A DNA stretch of 64,000 nt from Spirochaetia bacterium (GTDB lineage: Bacteria > Spirochaetota > Spirochaetia > Treponematales > Rectinemataceae), in NCBI GenBank assembly GCA_029975555.1, contig JARKOY010000079.1, forward strand, positions 1 to 64,000, in the 5' to 3' direction. This document shows, in pieces, positions 33,923-42,199 of the stretch. The position numbers were made by a program, and so were the translations under genes. Under the pieces are notes generated by a model. That model was not told the DNA's origin. It worked only from the letters and a program-made list of their open reading frames with translations, and made no database searches. Each line of letters opens with the position of its first letter. Position 1 is the first letter of the stretch.

Positions 33923-34087
33923 TTACTTCGATTTTCCCCGATTGGCGACAGCCTCCGCGGCAGCCTTCACCGCGTTCTCATTCTCATCGACGCCTTTCGG
34001 GCTGAGATCGACATCGGTCCAGCCGGTAAATCGATTCTCGCGGTTCCACTCACTCTCGCCGTGTCGCACGAGCACAAGCGTGTACAT
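33923..34087 (-). pseudogene. gpmA: 5' fragment of gpmA (phosphoglycerate mutase)
   Basis: Begins with a good ribosome-binding site (GGAGGGAG) and [35 protein letters not shown], unmistakably the first 35 residues of 2,3-bisphosphoglycerate-dependent phosphoglycerate mutase with its catalytic His in RHGE. The resemblance then ends; about 19 unrelated residues lead to a stop. The full enzyme has about 250 residues. What remains may be translated as a 54-residue peptide but cannot be an enzyme. It lies 20 nt upstream of pgsB, so its promoter and ribosome-binding site may now serve the pgs operon. Confidence 0.78.
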
Positions 34088-34277
34088 CCAATCTCCCTCC
34101 GCGTACCGCATCCGCGCGCACAGGACATATAACGCGCTTTCCCAGCACTGATGAACCTCGTAAATTATACGAAAAACATAATAATCCTTCAAATCGCCCC
34201 CAACCCTCTGGCACGAGATCGAAAAATCAGAGTCCACGCAGCAAGGCGACTCTTGGATAAGCATCTGCCTCGAGCCC

Positions 34278-34306
34278 TTGTATTTATTTAATTATCTTTA
34301 TATAAA
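34278..34306 (+). promoter_or_regulatory. Promoter of the CoA-disulfide-reductase fusion gene
   Basis: TTGTAT (34278-34283), a 17-nt spacer and TATAAA (34301-34306) in a very AT-rich stretch. AAGAGGAG lies before the ATG. The region 34088-34349 otherwise holds only the divergent gpmA/pgs control region. Confidence 0.6.
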
Positions 34307-34349
34307 TATATCTATATAAACTGATCTGATTTACAAGAGGAGAATTCGA

Positions 34350-36911
34350 ATGGCACGGTACATCATCGTAGGCGGCGTGGCAGGTGGAGCCTCCACCGCC
34401 GCGCGGCTCCGCAGGCTCGACGAGCATGCAGAGATCGTTCTCTTTGAGCGCGGGCCGCACATAAGCTACGCCAACTGTGGCCTGCCCTATTACGCGGGCG
34501 ACACGATCAAAGAACGCGAGCGTCTCTTTGTCATGACGCCAGAGAAGTTCAAAGCATGGCTCAATGTCGATGTGCGCGTCCGCACCGAAGTGACCGCCAT
34601 CGACCGCGGGGCAAAGAAGATTCAGGCCCGCGAACAGGATACCGGCCGCGAATACTCGCTCGAGTACGACGCGCTCGTGCTGTCGCCGGGCGCGGATCCC
34701 ATTAAACCGCCCATTCCCGGCATCGACGATCCTCGAATATTCACGCTCCGCTCCGTAGCCGACATCGATCGCATAAAAGAGTACCTCGACACAAGGCGCC
34801 CGGAACGGACCATTATGGTCGGCGGAGGCTTCATCGGCCTCGAAATGGCCGAAAACCTGCACGCGCGCGGATCCTTCGTCACCATCGTCGAGGCGCTCGA
34901 TCAGGTCATGAATCCCATCGATTTCGAGATGGCGGCGCTCGTCCACCAACACCTTAAACAGAAGAATGTCGAGCTCTACCTGAGCTCCGCGGTATCAAAA
35001 TTCGAGCAGGCCGGCTCGCGGGTCATCGCGGTCCTCGCCGACGGCACGCGTCTCGACGCCGACATGATCGTGCTTTCGATCGGGGTTCGCCCCGAAACAG
35101 GCATTGCCAAAGCCGCCGGGCTCGAAACAACGCCGAACGGCGCAATTCTTGTCAACGAAAACCTGCAGACGAGCGATCCTTCCATTTACGCCCTGGGCGA
35201 CGCCATCGCTTTTCCACACCCCGTGCTCGGCATGGCGATGCCCGTGCCGCTCGCTGGCCCCGCGAACAAACAGGCGCGCGTCGTCGCGGACAACATTGCC
35301 AGAGGCCCCGGAACACGAAAGTGGCGCGGCGCCATCGGCACATCGATCGCCAAGGTCTTCGACATCACCGCGGCCGCAGCCGGCGTCGCCGAAAAACTCC
35401 TCAAAAAGAACAACATCCCCTGCATGTCGATCATCACCCACGGTTCGAGCCACGCAGGCTATTATCCCGGCGCCCAGCCGCTCACCATCAAGACCATTTT
35501 CACGCCCGACGGGACGCTCCTCGGCGCGCAGGTCGTCGGCTACGACGGGGTGGACAAGCGGATCGACCTGATCGCCGATTACATACGCCGTAAGGCAAAG
35601 GTAACGGAGCTCGGCGAGATCGAGCACGCCTACGCACCCCCCTTCTCCAGCGCCAAGGATCCCGTCAACATTGCCGGAATGGTGGCCGAAAACGTGCTCG
35701 CAGGTTTGAGCCGTCATCTGCAGTGGCACGAGGTGAAGGCCTTCCAGGAAAAGGGTGGCTTCGTACTCGATGTGCGCACTCCAGAAGAGTTCTCCCTCGG
35801 CGCCATCCACGGCGCAGCGAACATTCCTCTCGACGCCCTGCGGCAGCGGCTCGCCGAAATTCCCCGCGACCGAGAAGTGCTGATATACTGCGGCGTCGGC
35901 CTCCGAGGGTATCTCTCGGAGCGGATTCTCAGACAAAACGGGTGGACGGCGGTCTACAATCTTTCAGGAGGCTACAAGACGTGGGAGATTGCCACTGAAC
36001 CCCAGTCCCACAAGGGCATTTACAGGCCGGGCCTCGCAGGCCTCCAGTCCAGCATGGCCAAGGGCTCCCAGGAACTTCTGCACACGACCTTCGCGGAAGG
36101 CTCCGGCATGCCCGAATCGCTCGCCGCGAAGCGCCAGACTGTCGTCCAGGTCGACGCCTGCGGTCTGCAGTGCCCCGGCCCCATCATGCGCCTCAAGACC
36201 GAAATCGACAAACTACCGGAAGGCGGCCGCGTGGTCATACGCGCGACCGACCCAGGCTTCGTCCGCGACGCGGGAGCCTGGTGCAAGGTCACCGGCAATC
36301 TCCTCATCTCGATGGAGGAATCGAACGGCACGTACACCGCGATGATCGAGAAGACAGTGAAGCAGAGCGCCATGGCCTTGACACAGGCAGCAGCGGCCGC
36401 AGGAGTGGCGCCCGGGAGTGCCCTCTTCATCCAGATGACGCCCAAAGGCGCGACCATCATCGTGTTCTCGAACGACTTCGATCGCGCCCTGGCGAGCTTT
36501 GTGCTCGCAAACGGTGCGGCGGCCGCTGGCAAAGAGGTCACCATGTTCTTCACATTCTGGGGGCTCTCGGTCATCCGCAAGCCCGACGCACCGCACGTCG
36601 TCAAAGACTTCATGGGCAGGATGTTCGGCATGATGCTGCCCAAGCACGCAGGCGGCCTCTCCCTTTCCCACATGAATTTCGGCGGCCTCGGACCGAAGAT
36701 GATGAAGTCGCGCATGAAAGCCAAGCGCGTCGACATGCTCGAAACCATGATCGCGCAGGCCCGCCAGGCAGGCGTCCGTCTCATCGCATGCCAGATGTCG
36801 ATGGACATCATGGGAGTCAAGCGAGAAGAGCTGCTCGACGGCGTGGAGATCGGGGGTGTCGCGACCTACATGGAAGCCGCGAGCAGCGCCGGCATCAACC
36901 TATTCATCTAA
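34350..36911 (+). CDS. CoA-disulfide reductase-like flavoprotein fused to rhodanese, TusA and DsrE-like domains
   Basis: 853 residues in four parts. Residues 1-445 or so are an FAD/NAD(P)H pyridine-nucleotide-disulfide oxidoreductase with GGVAGGASTAARLRR and the single active Cys C43 (SYANCGLPYY), as in CoA-disulfide/persulfide reductases. Residues about 460-560 are a rhodanese with C514 (YCGVGLRG). About 595-670 is a TusA domain with C604 and C608 (DACGLQCPGP). About 685-853 is a DsrE/F-like (DsrE2) domain. The chain can plausibly receive, relay and reduce persulfide sulfur within one polypeptide. All expected cysteines of the first three parts are present. Monocistronic. Confidence 0.92.
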   Translation: MARYIIVGGVAGGASTAARLRRLDEHAEIVLFERGPHISYANCGLPYYAGDTIKERERLFVMTPEKFKAWLNVDVRVRTEVTAIDRGAKKIQAREQDTGREYSLEYDALVLSPGADPIKPPIPGIDDPRIFTLRSVADIDRIKEYLDTRRPERTIMVGGGFIGLEMAENLHARGSFVTIVEALDQVMNPIDFEMAALVHQHLKQKNVELYLSSAVSKFEQAGSRVIAVLADGTRLDADMIVLSIGVRPETGIAKAAGLETTPNGAILVNENLQTSDPSIYALGDAIAFPHPVLGMAMPVPLAGPANKQARVVADNIARGPGTRKWRGAIGTSIAKVFDITAAAAGVAEKLLKKNNIPCMSIITHGSSHAGYYPGAQPLTIKTIFTPDGTLLGAQVVGYDGVDKRIDLIADYIRRKAKVTELGEIEHAYAPPFSSAKDPVNIAGMVAENVLAGLSRHLQWHEVKAFQEKGGFVLDVRTPEEFSLGAIHGAANIPLDALRQRLAEIPRDREVLIYCGVGLRGYLSERILRQNGWTAVYNLSGGYKTWEIATEPQSHKGIYRPGLAGLQSSMAKGSQELLHTTFAEGSGMPESLAAKRQTVVQVDACGLQCPGPIMRLKTEIDKLPEGGRVVIRATDPGFVRDAGAWCKVTGNLLISMEESNGTYTAMIEKTVKQSAMALTQAAAAAGVAPGSALFIQMTPKGATIIVFSNDFDRALASFVLANGAAAAGKEVTMFFTFWGLSVIRKPDAPHVVKDFMGRMFGMMLPKHAGGLSLSHMNFGGLGPKMMKSRMKAKRVDMLETMIAQARQAGVRLIACQMSMDIMGVKREELLDGVEIGGVATYMEAASSAGINLFI

Positions 36912-36924
36912 AAAAGCCAACGCT

Positions 36925-36958
36925 CGCACAGGCGCCGCTTCCAAGTGGCGCTTGTGCG
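36925..36958. terminator. Hairpin between convergent genes
   Basis: A 14-bp stem with two G-U pairs, CGCACAGGCGCCGC/GTGGCGCTTGTGCG, and the loop TTCCAA. On the minus strand a T-run (TTTTTT) follows about 10 nt later; on plus there is none. Probably ends the M81 peptidase transcript and may also serve the fusion gene. Confidence 0.5.
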
Positions 36959-37006
36959 GAATGCGATCACGAGTCGTACTGAAAAACAACGACCTTTGAA
37001 CATTTT

Positions 37007-38488
37007 CTAGTCTGGTTCGTAGGCCATTTCGAGATCGATCGGGTACATAGGCCTGCGTATCCGCCTGTAGGGAATGGACTCCAGCACCTCGTTCGAGCAT
37101 CCTTTCGAGGTGGCGAGGATAGCCTTGGCTGCGATCTCGCTGAAGCAGGCTTCGAGGTAGCCGAGCTTTACGACGACCAGGCAATAATCCCTCGGGTCCA
37201 CGCCGAGCGCAGGCAAGAGTTCCTCGTCGCCGAAGCCGATGTGCTTCGAGGTAAGGACGAGCACCATGTTTCGATGACCGACCAACACGAGGTCTGAGTT
37301 GTAGGGGCCATAGTTCCGTACGATCCTGAGCACCTTGACACTGAGGGGAATCCGCTTTCCGTTCACCTTGTCCCAGGTTCCGCCGACCTCGATATCGAGT
37401 GAGCTTCCCTCGCCCGCGGCGATGCAGGCTGCCGTAGCGCGCGCGTCGTAGAAGCCCGAGTAAAGAAGAGGAGTCGGCAGCTTGTCCACCGTCGTCATCT
37501 CCGCCACGATGCACTCGAGCAGCTCCGTCGAATCGCCCGTCGAGCCCGCCGTCGGGTTGTCGCCCGAGTCGGAGACGAAGACAGGCTTCATCCCTTCATG
37601 GAGCACAGCCCTGAACGCGACCTTCATGGCGGTCTTGCTGTCGTAGTGTTCGCACCTGAAGTCGAACTCGGCGCGGCGCCGCCAGAACTCTCTGGCGATG
37701 CGCGCGGCGACCTCATCTGCAGTGCGAGGATCGTCGAGGGTCGTCACGAGTACGGTGACGGCCTCGTGCTCATCGTCGGCCCACGGAAAGCCAAGAAGCA
37801 GAGAGGCAGCGAGCACTCCCTGCTCCTTTTCTGCAGCCCTGCACGCATTGAGGAGGCTTTTCATGGGCTCGGCCGCAGATTCGGACTTCTCTCCCGCAAT
37901 GAGCATAGGCACCGTGCGGGCCCTCGTCGTCAGGCGCCGTTTCTCCTTGATGGAGCGAAGGAGCATGGACGCAGCCAGCGCGCCCGTCTCGCGGCAATCG
38001 ACATGTGGAGCCGTCTTGTATCCCACAAACCCATCCGCGCAGGCCAGCATCGTGTCGGTGATGGTGGCGTGCATGTCGAGGGCCACCGTCAGCGGAACTT
38101 CGGGCAGGATATTTCTGATTGCCGACAGAATGTCCCCTTCTGCGCAACCAAGCCCTTTGACCTTCATAGAGCCGTGGAGCGCGAGGCATATCCCATCTAC
38201 AGGGCCTGCTGCGACGGCTGCTCTAATCCGTTCGAGCATCTCCGCTTTGATCCGATAATAGAACTCGTCGGACACGACGCCGTTGGGCACTGCCCTCGCA
38301 AGCACCGTTGGCACGATCTCGCAGTCCGCCTCCCGAAGGGCCTCGATGATGCCTGTCGAAGAATAGTATGGGAGCAGACCCTTTTCGAGGATCTCCTGGC
38401 CATGAAACACGACAAAGTCGTCCTCTCCGGTGATAATTGGGTTCAGTGTGTTGGACTCGTGGTTCATCCCCCCTATAATTATACGCAT
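37007..38488 (-). CDS. M81 family metallopeptidase (MlrC-like)
   Basis: 493 residues of the M81/MlrC family, named after microcystinase C. The N-terminus MRIIIGGMNHESNTLNP and the block GICLALHGSMKVKGLGCAEGDILSAIRNILPEVPLTVALDMHATITDTMLACADGFVGYKTAPHVDCRETG contain the His/Asp/Glu residues thought to bind zinc. The C-terminal MlrC domain includes FVSDSGDNPTAGSTGDSTELL. Natural substrates of most members are unknown; in sugar-utilisation loci they may act on amides or modified sugars. AAGGAGGAG precedes the ATG. It probably forms an operon with the CBM9-like gene 54 nt upstream. Confidence 0.88.
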   Translation of the reverse strand: MRIIIGGMNHESNTLNPIITGEDDFVVFHGQEILEKGLLPYYSSTGIIEALREADCEIVPTVLARAVPNGVVSDEFYYRIKAEMLERIRAAVAAGPVDGICLALHGSMKVKGLGCAEGDILSAIRNILPEVPLTVALDMHATITDTMLACADGFVGYKTAPHVDCRETGALAASMLLRSIKEKRRLTTRARTVPMLIAGEKSESAAEPMKSLLNACRAAEKEQGVLAASLLLGFPWADDEHEAVTVLVTTLDDPRTADEVAARIAREFWRRRAEFDFRCEHYDSKTAMKVAFRAVLHEGMKPVFVSDSGDNPTAGSTGDSTELLECIVAEMTTVDKLPTPLLYSGFYDARATAACIAAGEGSSLDIEVGGTWDKVNGKRIPLSVKVLRIVRNYGPYNSDLVLVGHRNMVLVLTSKHIGFGDEELLPALGVDPRDYCLVVVKLGYLEACFSEIAAKAILATSKGCSNEVLESIPYRRIRRPMYPIDLEMAYEPD

Positions 38489-38542
38489 TGTCTTGCTCCT
38501 CCTTACCTTGGCGGGGGAATCCCCCGATTGTATTTCGTTGTA

Positions 38543-39388
38543 TCAATCCGCATGCCGCCCCATCTCAGGCGGGTCCTCGCTGAAGTGCAGATAAGAGAAG
38601 CACTCAGGAAGATGGGAATCATAAACTCCGTGTTCGTTCAATGCCCAGCCGATAGGATCCTGGAGCTTTTTCCCATTGTACTGGAGCGATTCGAAGCGGA
38701 AGAACGCGGCACGCAACATCTCTCCATTTTTCGGGGGAAATTGCCTGTCCGCAAAAAGCCCGCGCATACCATCCCACGGAAAGGCGATCTCCACGGTCCA
38801 TCCCCGATCCACAACAGATGGATCGTTGATGGCCCCGTCCACGCGCACGGCCGTCTTCAAGCCCGGAAAATCCCAGTCCATGAACGCCCATCGCTTTCCC
38901 CGTGGATGCTTGCCGTGCCTGGTGCCGTCCTGGAAACCGCTCAGGACATCGACCTCGCGGGTATAGAGATCGAACTCAGGCTTATCGAAGCGGCTGCCGC
39001 GCCTGAGGGCACTCTGGTACACGAAGAAAACCTCGTACACAGTGTTGAACGCGTTTATTTCTAATTCGTAATAGCAATCCTCTCCGGCGATGAAGACTTC
39101 CACGTCGTTGTCGAACCATATATAAGAATCGCGCTTCGTCAGGCTTGCGCGCACCTGCGGCTCCTCGAGCCAGAACCCGACGTAGAGGGCTCTGTCGTCC
39201 CAGAGGGCTGCCATACGGGTGTCGAGCAAGGCCGGTTCTCCGGTCACGAGGTCGACAAAGCGCCTCGAGCGCGGGGCATCTTTCCAGGCCGGCTTCGAGA
39301 GGTCGCCATCGACTTCGATCGGGCGCGTCGCACGGTGACAGGTATAGTGAGCGAGCCTGTCCTCGCCCACGCCATAAGGTTCGTTCAT
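38543..39388 (-). CDS. CBM9-like carbohydrate-binding protein
   Basis: 281 residues resembling carbohydrate-binding family 9-like (DUF1083-type) proteins: IEVDGDLSKPAWKDAPRSRRFVDLVTG, then AALWDDRALYVGFWLEEPQVRASLTKRDSYIWFDNDVEVFI, and WTVEIAFPWDGM near the C-terminus. These are beta-sandwich sugar-binding folds. No signal peptide or lipobox is seen, which is odd for a binding module and implies a cytoplasmic role or a misassigned start. GGGAGAG precedes the ATG. Divergent from the ROK regulator across a region with two possible operators. Confidence 0.8.
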   Translation of the reverse strand: MNEPYGVGEDRLAHYTCHRATRPIEVDGDLSKPAWKDAPRSRRFVDLVTGEPALLDTRMAALWDDRALYVGFWLEEPQVRASLTKRDSYIWFDNDVEVFIAGEDCYYELEINAFNTVYEVFFVYQSALRRGSRFDKPEFDLYTREVDVLSGFQDGTRHGKHPRGKRWAFMDWDFPGLKTAVRVDGAINDPSVVDRGWTVEIAFPWDGMRGLFADRQFPPKNGEMLRAAFFRFESLQYNGKKLQDPIGWALNEHGVYDSHLPECFSYLHFSEDPPEMGRHAD

Positions 39389-39476
39389 GGGCCTCTCCCT
39401 ATCTCAATATGAAATTCGGTATGAAACATGCGGCTGCACGGGAGCCGTCCGAGCGTCATTCTGCACCAGAGACCTC

Positions 39477-39539
39477 TTGTGAGTCAAGCACAATTGCGGC
39501 AATTTGTTTGTTGACTTTACAAACTATCTGAAGTATACT
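39477..39539. promoter_or_regulatory. Divergent promoter region with two ROK-type operator candidates
   Basis: Two inverted repeats with the same 7-nt spacer: TTGTG-AGTCAAG-CACAA (39477-39493) and GTTTGT-TGACTTT-ACAAAC (39506-39524). The second overlaps the -35 TTGACT (39511-39516) of a good plus-strand promoter with TATACT at 39534-39539 (17-nt spacer). The first contains TTGACT on the minus strand, the likely -35 of the CBM9-like gene. This suggests autoregulation and co-regulation by the ROK protein. Confidence 0.65.
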
Positions 39540-39560
39540 ACGGGCAACGTTGAGGTTTCG

Positions 39561-40760
39561 ATGAAAAGACTAGGCATTCCGCAGTACCTCGACGGCCGCA
39601 CCGGAGACAAAACGCTCAGCAAGGCCGTCAACCGCGCGCTCCTGCTTCACCTGCTTCGGGAAAAAGGGGCTTGCTCGCGCGCATCGCTCGCGAAGGACAG
39701 CGGGCTCAATAAAGTGACGGTCTCTTCACAGATCGCCGAACTCATCGAGCTCGGCATCGTCAAAGAGATCGGCGTCGGGGCATCGGAACTCGGCCGCAAG
39801 CCCATCATGCTCGAGATCGCAGGAGAAGCGGGCTACGCTTTGGGCCTGTCGATTTCGACAACCGGCCTTTTCGTCGTGGCGATGGATGCGGCTGGCAAAA
39901 TAGACCGCAGCGACTTTTTCCCTATCGAGGTGCACACGCCCGAGGCGGTGATCGACGCCATCGTGTCGGTGACCCGGAACGCGAAGAGGCGATACCGCCA
40001 GGCAAAATTTGGGCTTTTCGGAATTGGGATCGCCGTGCCTGGAACCATCGACCAAGGCACGAGGCGAGTCGTCTGCTCGGCGAAGCTCGGGTGGGAGGAC
40101 GTGCCGTTCAGTGAGGACCTTGCGAAGGTCTTTGGAGGAATTTTGCACGTAGGCAACGACGCCACCTTGGCTACAATCGCAGAGCACGAGCTCAATGCGC
40201 CCGAAGCCGACGACTTCGTGTGCCTGCTCATCGACGAGGGCATCGGGTCCGGCGCATACATCAACGGTGCGATCCACTACGGACACAACGGGCAGTTCGG
40301 CGAAGTGGGACACATGACCGTCGTCCACGACGGACTCCGCTGCCCCTGCGGCAACACCGGCTGCTGGGACCTCTATGGATCCGAGCTCGCGCTGAGGCAG
40401 GCGCTGGGCACTGCGCGGGGCGGCAAGATTCCAGACGCCGAGGAACTTTTGACCCTCGCGGCTTCTCCGCCGGACTGGAGCCAAGAGGCCTTTTCGAACT
40501 TCGTCGACTACCTCATATCCGGCATCGTCAGCATCATGAACGCAATGGCGCCATCGATGCTCGTCATCAACTGCGCGGTGCTCAGCGCATCTCCCGCGAT
40601 GTTCGAGGCGGTTAAAGCGGGCGTAGCTTCGCGAGCCCTCGCACACACCCACGTTTGCGAGATCAGGCTTTCCTCGCTTGGAAAGACGGCCCCCGCCATC
40701 GGCGCCGCAATGGCGGCCAAGGACCGCTTCTTCGAGGGGCTCATCGTAAACGAAACCTAA
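39561..40760 (+). CDS. ROK family transcriptional regulator (NagC/XylR type)
   Basis: A 399-residue sugar-responsive repressor. The N-terminal winged helix-turn-helix lies about residues 20-80 (SKAVNRALLLHLLREKGACSRASLAKDSGLNKVTVSSQIAELIELGIV). A ROK kinase-like domain follows with FGIGIAVPGTID, HVGNDATLATIAEHEL and the zinc motif CPCGNTGCW. The track begins at 39504, but GAGG before ATG 39561 and the promoter at 39511-39539 exclude the longer start. It is followed in the same direction by a binding protein and two permeases, which it probably controls together with the divergent CBM9-like/M81 genes. Confidence 0.92.
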   Translation: MKRLGIPQYLDGRTGDKTLSKAVNRALLLHLLREKGACSRASLAKDSGLNKVTVSSQIAELIELGIVKEIGVGASELGRKPIMLEIAGEAGYALGLSISTTGLFVVAMDAAGKIDRSDFFPIEVHTPEAVIDAIVSVTRNAKRRYRQAKFGLFGIGIAVPGTIDQGTRRVVCSAKLGWEDVPFSEDLAKVFGGILHVGNDATLATIAEHELNAPEADDFVCLLIDEGIGSGAYINGAIHYGHNGQFGEVGHMTVVHDGLRCPCGNTGCWDLYGSELALRQALGTARGGKIPDAEELLTLAASPPDWSQEAFSNFVDYLISGIVSIMNAMAPSMLVINCAVLSASPAMFEAVKAGVASRALAHTHVCEIRLSSLGKTAPAIGAAMAAKDRFFEGLIVNET

Positions 40761-40816
40761 AAAGAGGCCCACACGATCCACATCGTAAGGATCGATACAA
40801 TATAAGAGGAGGTTTT

Positions 40817-42118
40817 ATGAAAATCTGCAAGAAGGTGTTCATCGCTGCCCTCGTCGCTCTGGCGACCATGGGCCTCGGCGCGCAGACTTCGTCGTCCGGC
40901 GCTCCCGTCACGCTGACGGTGTACATGCAGAACGACTTAGCCAATCCGCAGTCGGCCTACTGGCCGGTCACTGTGGAAGCGTTCCAGAAGAAGTACCCGA
41001 ACATCAAGCTCGAGTTCGAATACGTGTCCGGCGAAGAATTCCACCAGAAATTCCAGGCCATGGCCGCAAGTGGAGACATCCCTGACCTTTTCACCTGCTA
41101 CGCAGGCGCCCGCTCCGGGTACATACTCGACCGAGGCATGGTCAAGGACCTCAGGCCCTATCTAACCGAAAGCTTCAAGAAGCAGTACAATCCAGCCATC
41201 TGGCAACCCCAGGGGCCGAACGGCGAGATCTACATCATCTCTCCGAACATGGCGGTCTGCACCGTCGTCTACATCAACACGAAGCTCCAGAAGCAGCTCG
41301 GCCTTTCGACCCCGAAGACCCTCGACGAGATGATCGCTCAGGTGCCGAAGATCCGGGCCGCGGGCCTTACCCCCCTCGCCTTTGGAAACAAAGCCCAGTG
41401 GCAGGCCCAGTCTCTCTGCCTCTCTATGCTCGTGGACCGCATGGGCGGAACTGCGTGGTTCGACAAGGCGATGAAAGGCACTGCCAAGTTCACCGACAAG
41501 CCCTTCGTGGATGCAATCGCCGTCATCAAGAAGATGGTCGACACGAAGCTCTTCCCTGCAGGCGTCAACCAGCTCGAAGGCCCCCAGGCATGGGGTGAGT
41601 TCGTCCAGGGCAAGGCCGTCTATCTCCTCGACGCCGGCTGGCGCATCTCTGCCCTCAAGGCCGCCGCTAACCCTGCCGACTACGCCAACTACGCCGTCAT
41701 GGCCTTTCCTGCCGTGGCCGGGGAGGTCAACCACGGCTCAAGCGCAGCGACGCTGGGCGAGGCTCTCGCCATGAACACAAAGCTCTCCGGCGCGAAGGCC
41801 GATGCAGCGTGGAAATTCCTTTCCTTTATCTATGGACAGGAAGGCTGCGAAATACTCATGAAGTACGGCACCGTCCCGACCTACAAGCTCGACTACTCCA
41901 AATTCGAGATCGACTCCCTCACCAGGCAGTACATCGACCTGATCAACAGCCAGACAATGGGCTACGTGATCGACGCCAAGATGGACAGCGAGGGCGTAAA
42001 CAACATTCTCAACCCCGGGCTCCAGGCGGTCATGATGGGAACCAAGACGCCTGCCCAGCTCGCGGCCGAATACGAGGCATGGGTCGCTGCGAACGACTCG
42101 AATCGCCGCAAAAAATAG
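40817..42118 (+). CDS. Sugar ABC transporter substrate-binding protein (family 1)
   Basis: A 433-residue periplasmic binding protein. The signal peptide MKICKKVFIAALVALATMGLGAQ is followed by VTLTVYMQNDLANPQSAYWPVTVEAFQKKYPNIKLEFEYVSGEEFHQKFQAMAASGDIPDLF, a standard family 1 N-terminus. AGAGGAGG precedes ATG 40817; the longer track ORF is an overlap with the ROK gene. First structural gene of the ROK-controlled importer, followed by a stable hairpin that probably sets its higher expression over the permeases. Ligand unknown. Confidence 0.93.
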   Translation: MKICKKVFIAALVALATMGLGAQTSSSGAPVTLTVYMQNDLANPQSAYWPVTVEAFQKKYPNIKLEFEYVSGEEFHQKFQAMAASGDIPDLFTCYAGARSGYILDRGMVKDLRPYLTESFKKQYNPAIWQPQGPNGEIYIISPNMAVCTVVYINTKLQKQLGLSTPKTLDEMIAQVPKIRAAGLTPLAFGNKAQWQAQSLCLSMLVDRMGGTAWFDKAMKGTAKFTDKPFVDAIAVIKKMVDTKLFPAGVNQLEGPQAWGEFVQGKAVYLLDAGWRISALKAAANPADYANYAVMAFPAVAGEVNHGSSAATLGEALAMNTKLSGAKADAAWKFLSFIYGQEGCEILMKYGTVPTYKLDYSKFEIDSLTRQYIDLINSQTMGYVIDAKMDSEGVNNILNPGLQAVMMGTKTPAQLAAEYEAWVAANDSNRRKK

Positions 42119-42142
42119 GAATCTCTTCCCTTTCATGATGGG

Positions 42143-42170
42143 CGGGCAGGGCGCGTGTGCGCTCTGCCCG
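42143..42170 (+). terminator. Intercistronic hairpin between binding protein and permeases
   Basis: The 12-bp stem CGGGCAGGGCGC/GCGCTCTGCCCG has the loop GTGT and lies 30 nt before the permease start. It has no U-run, so partial attenuation or mRNA protection (as in other binding-protein operons) is more likely than full termination. Confidence 0.65.
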
Positions 42171-42199
42171 TTCATTCGAAATCTCACAGGAGGCCCGAG

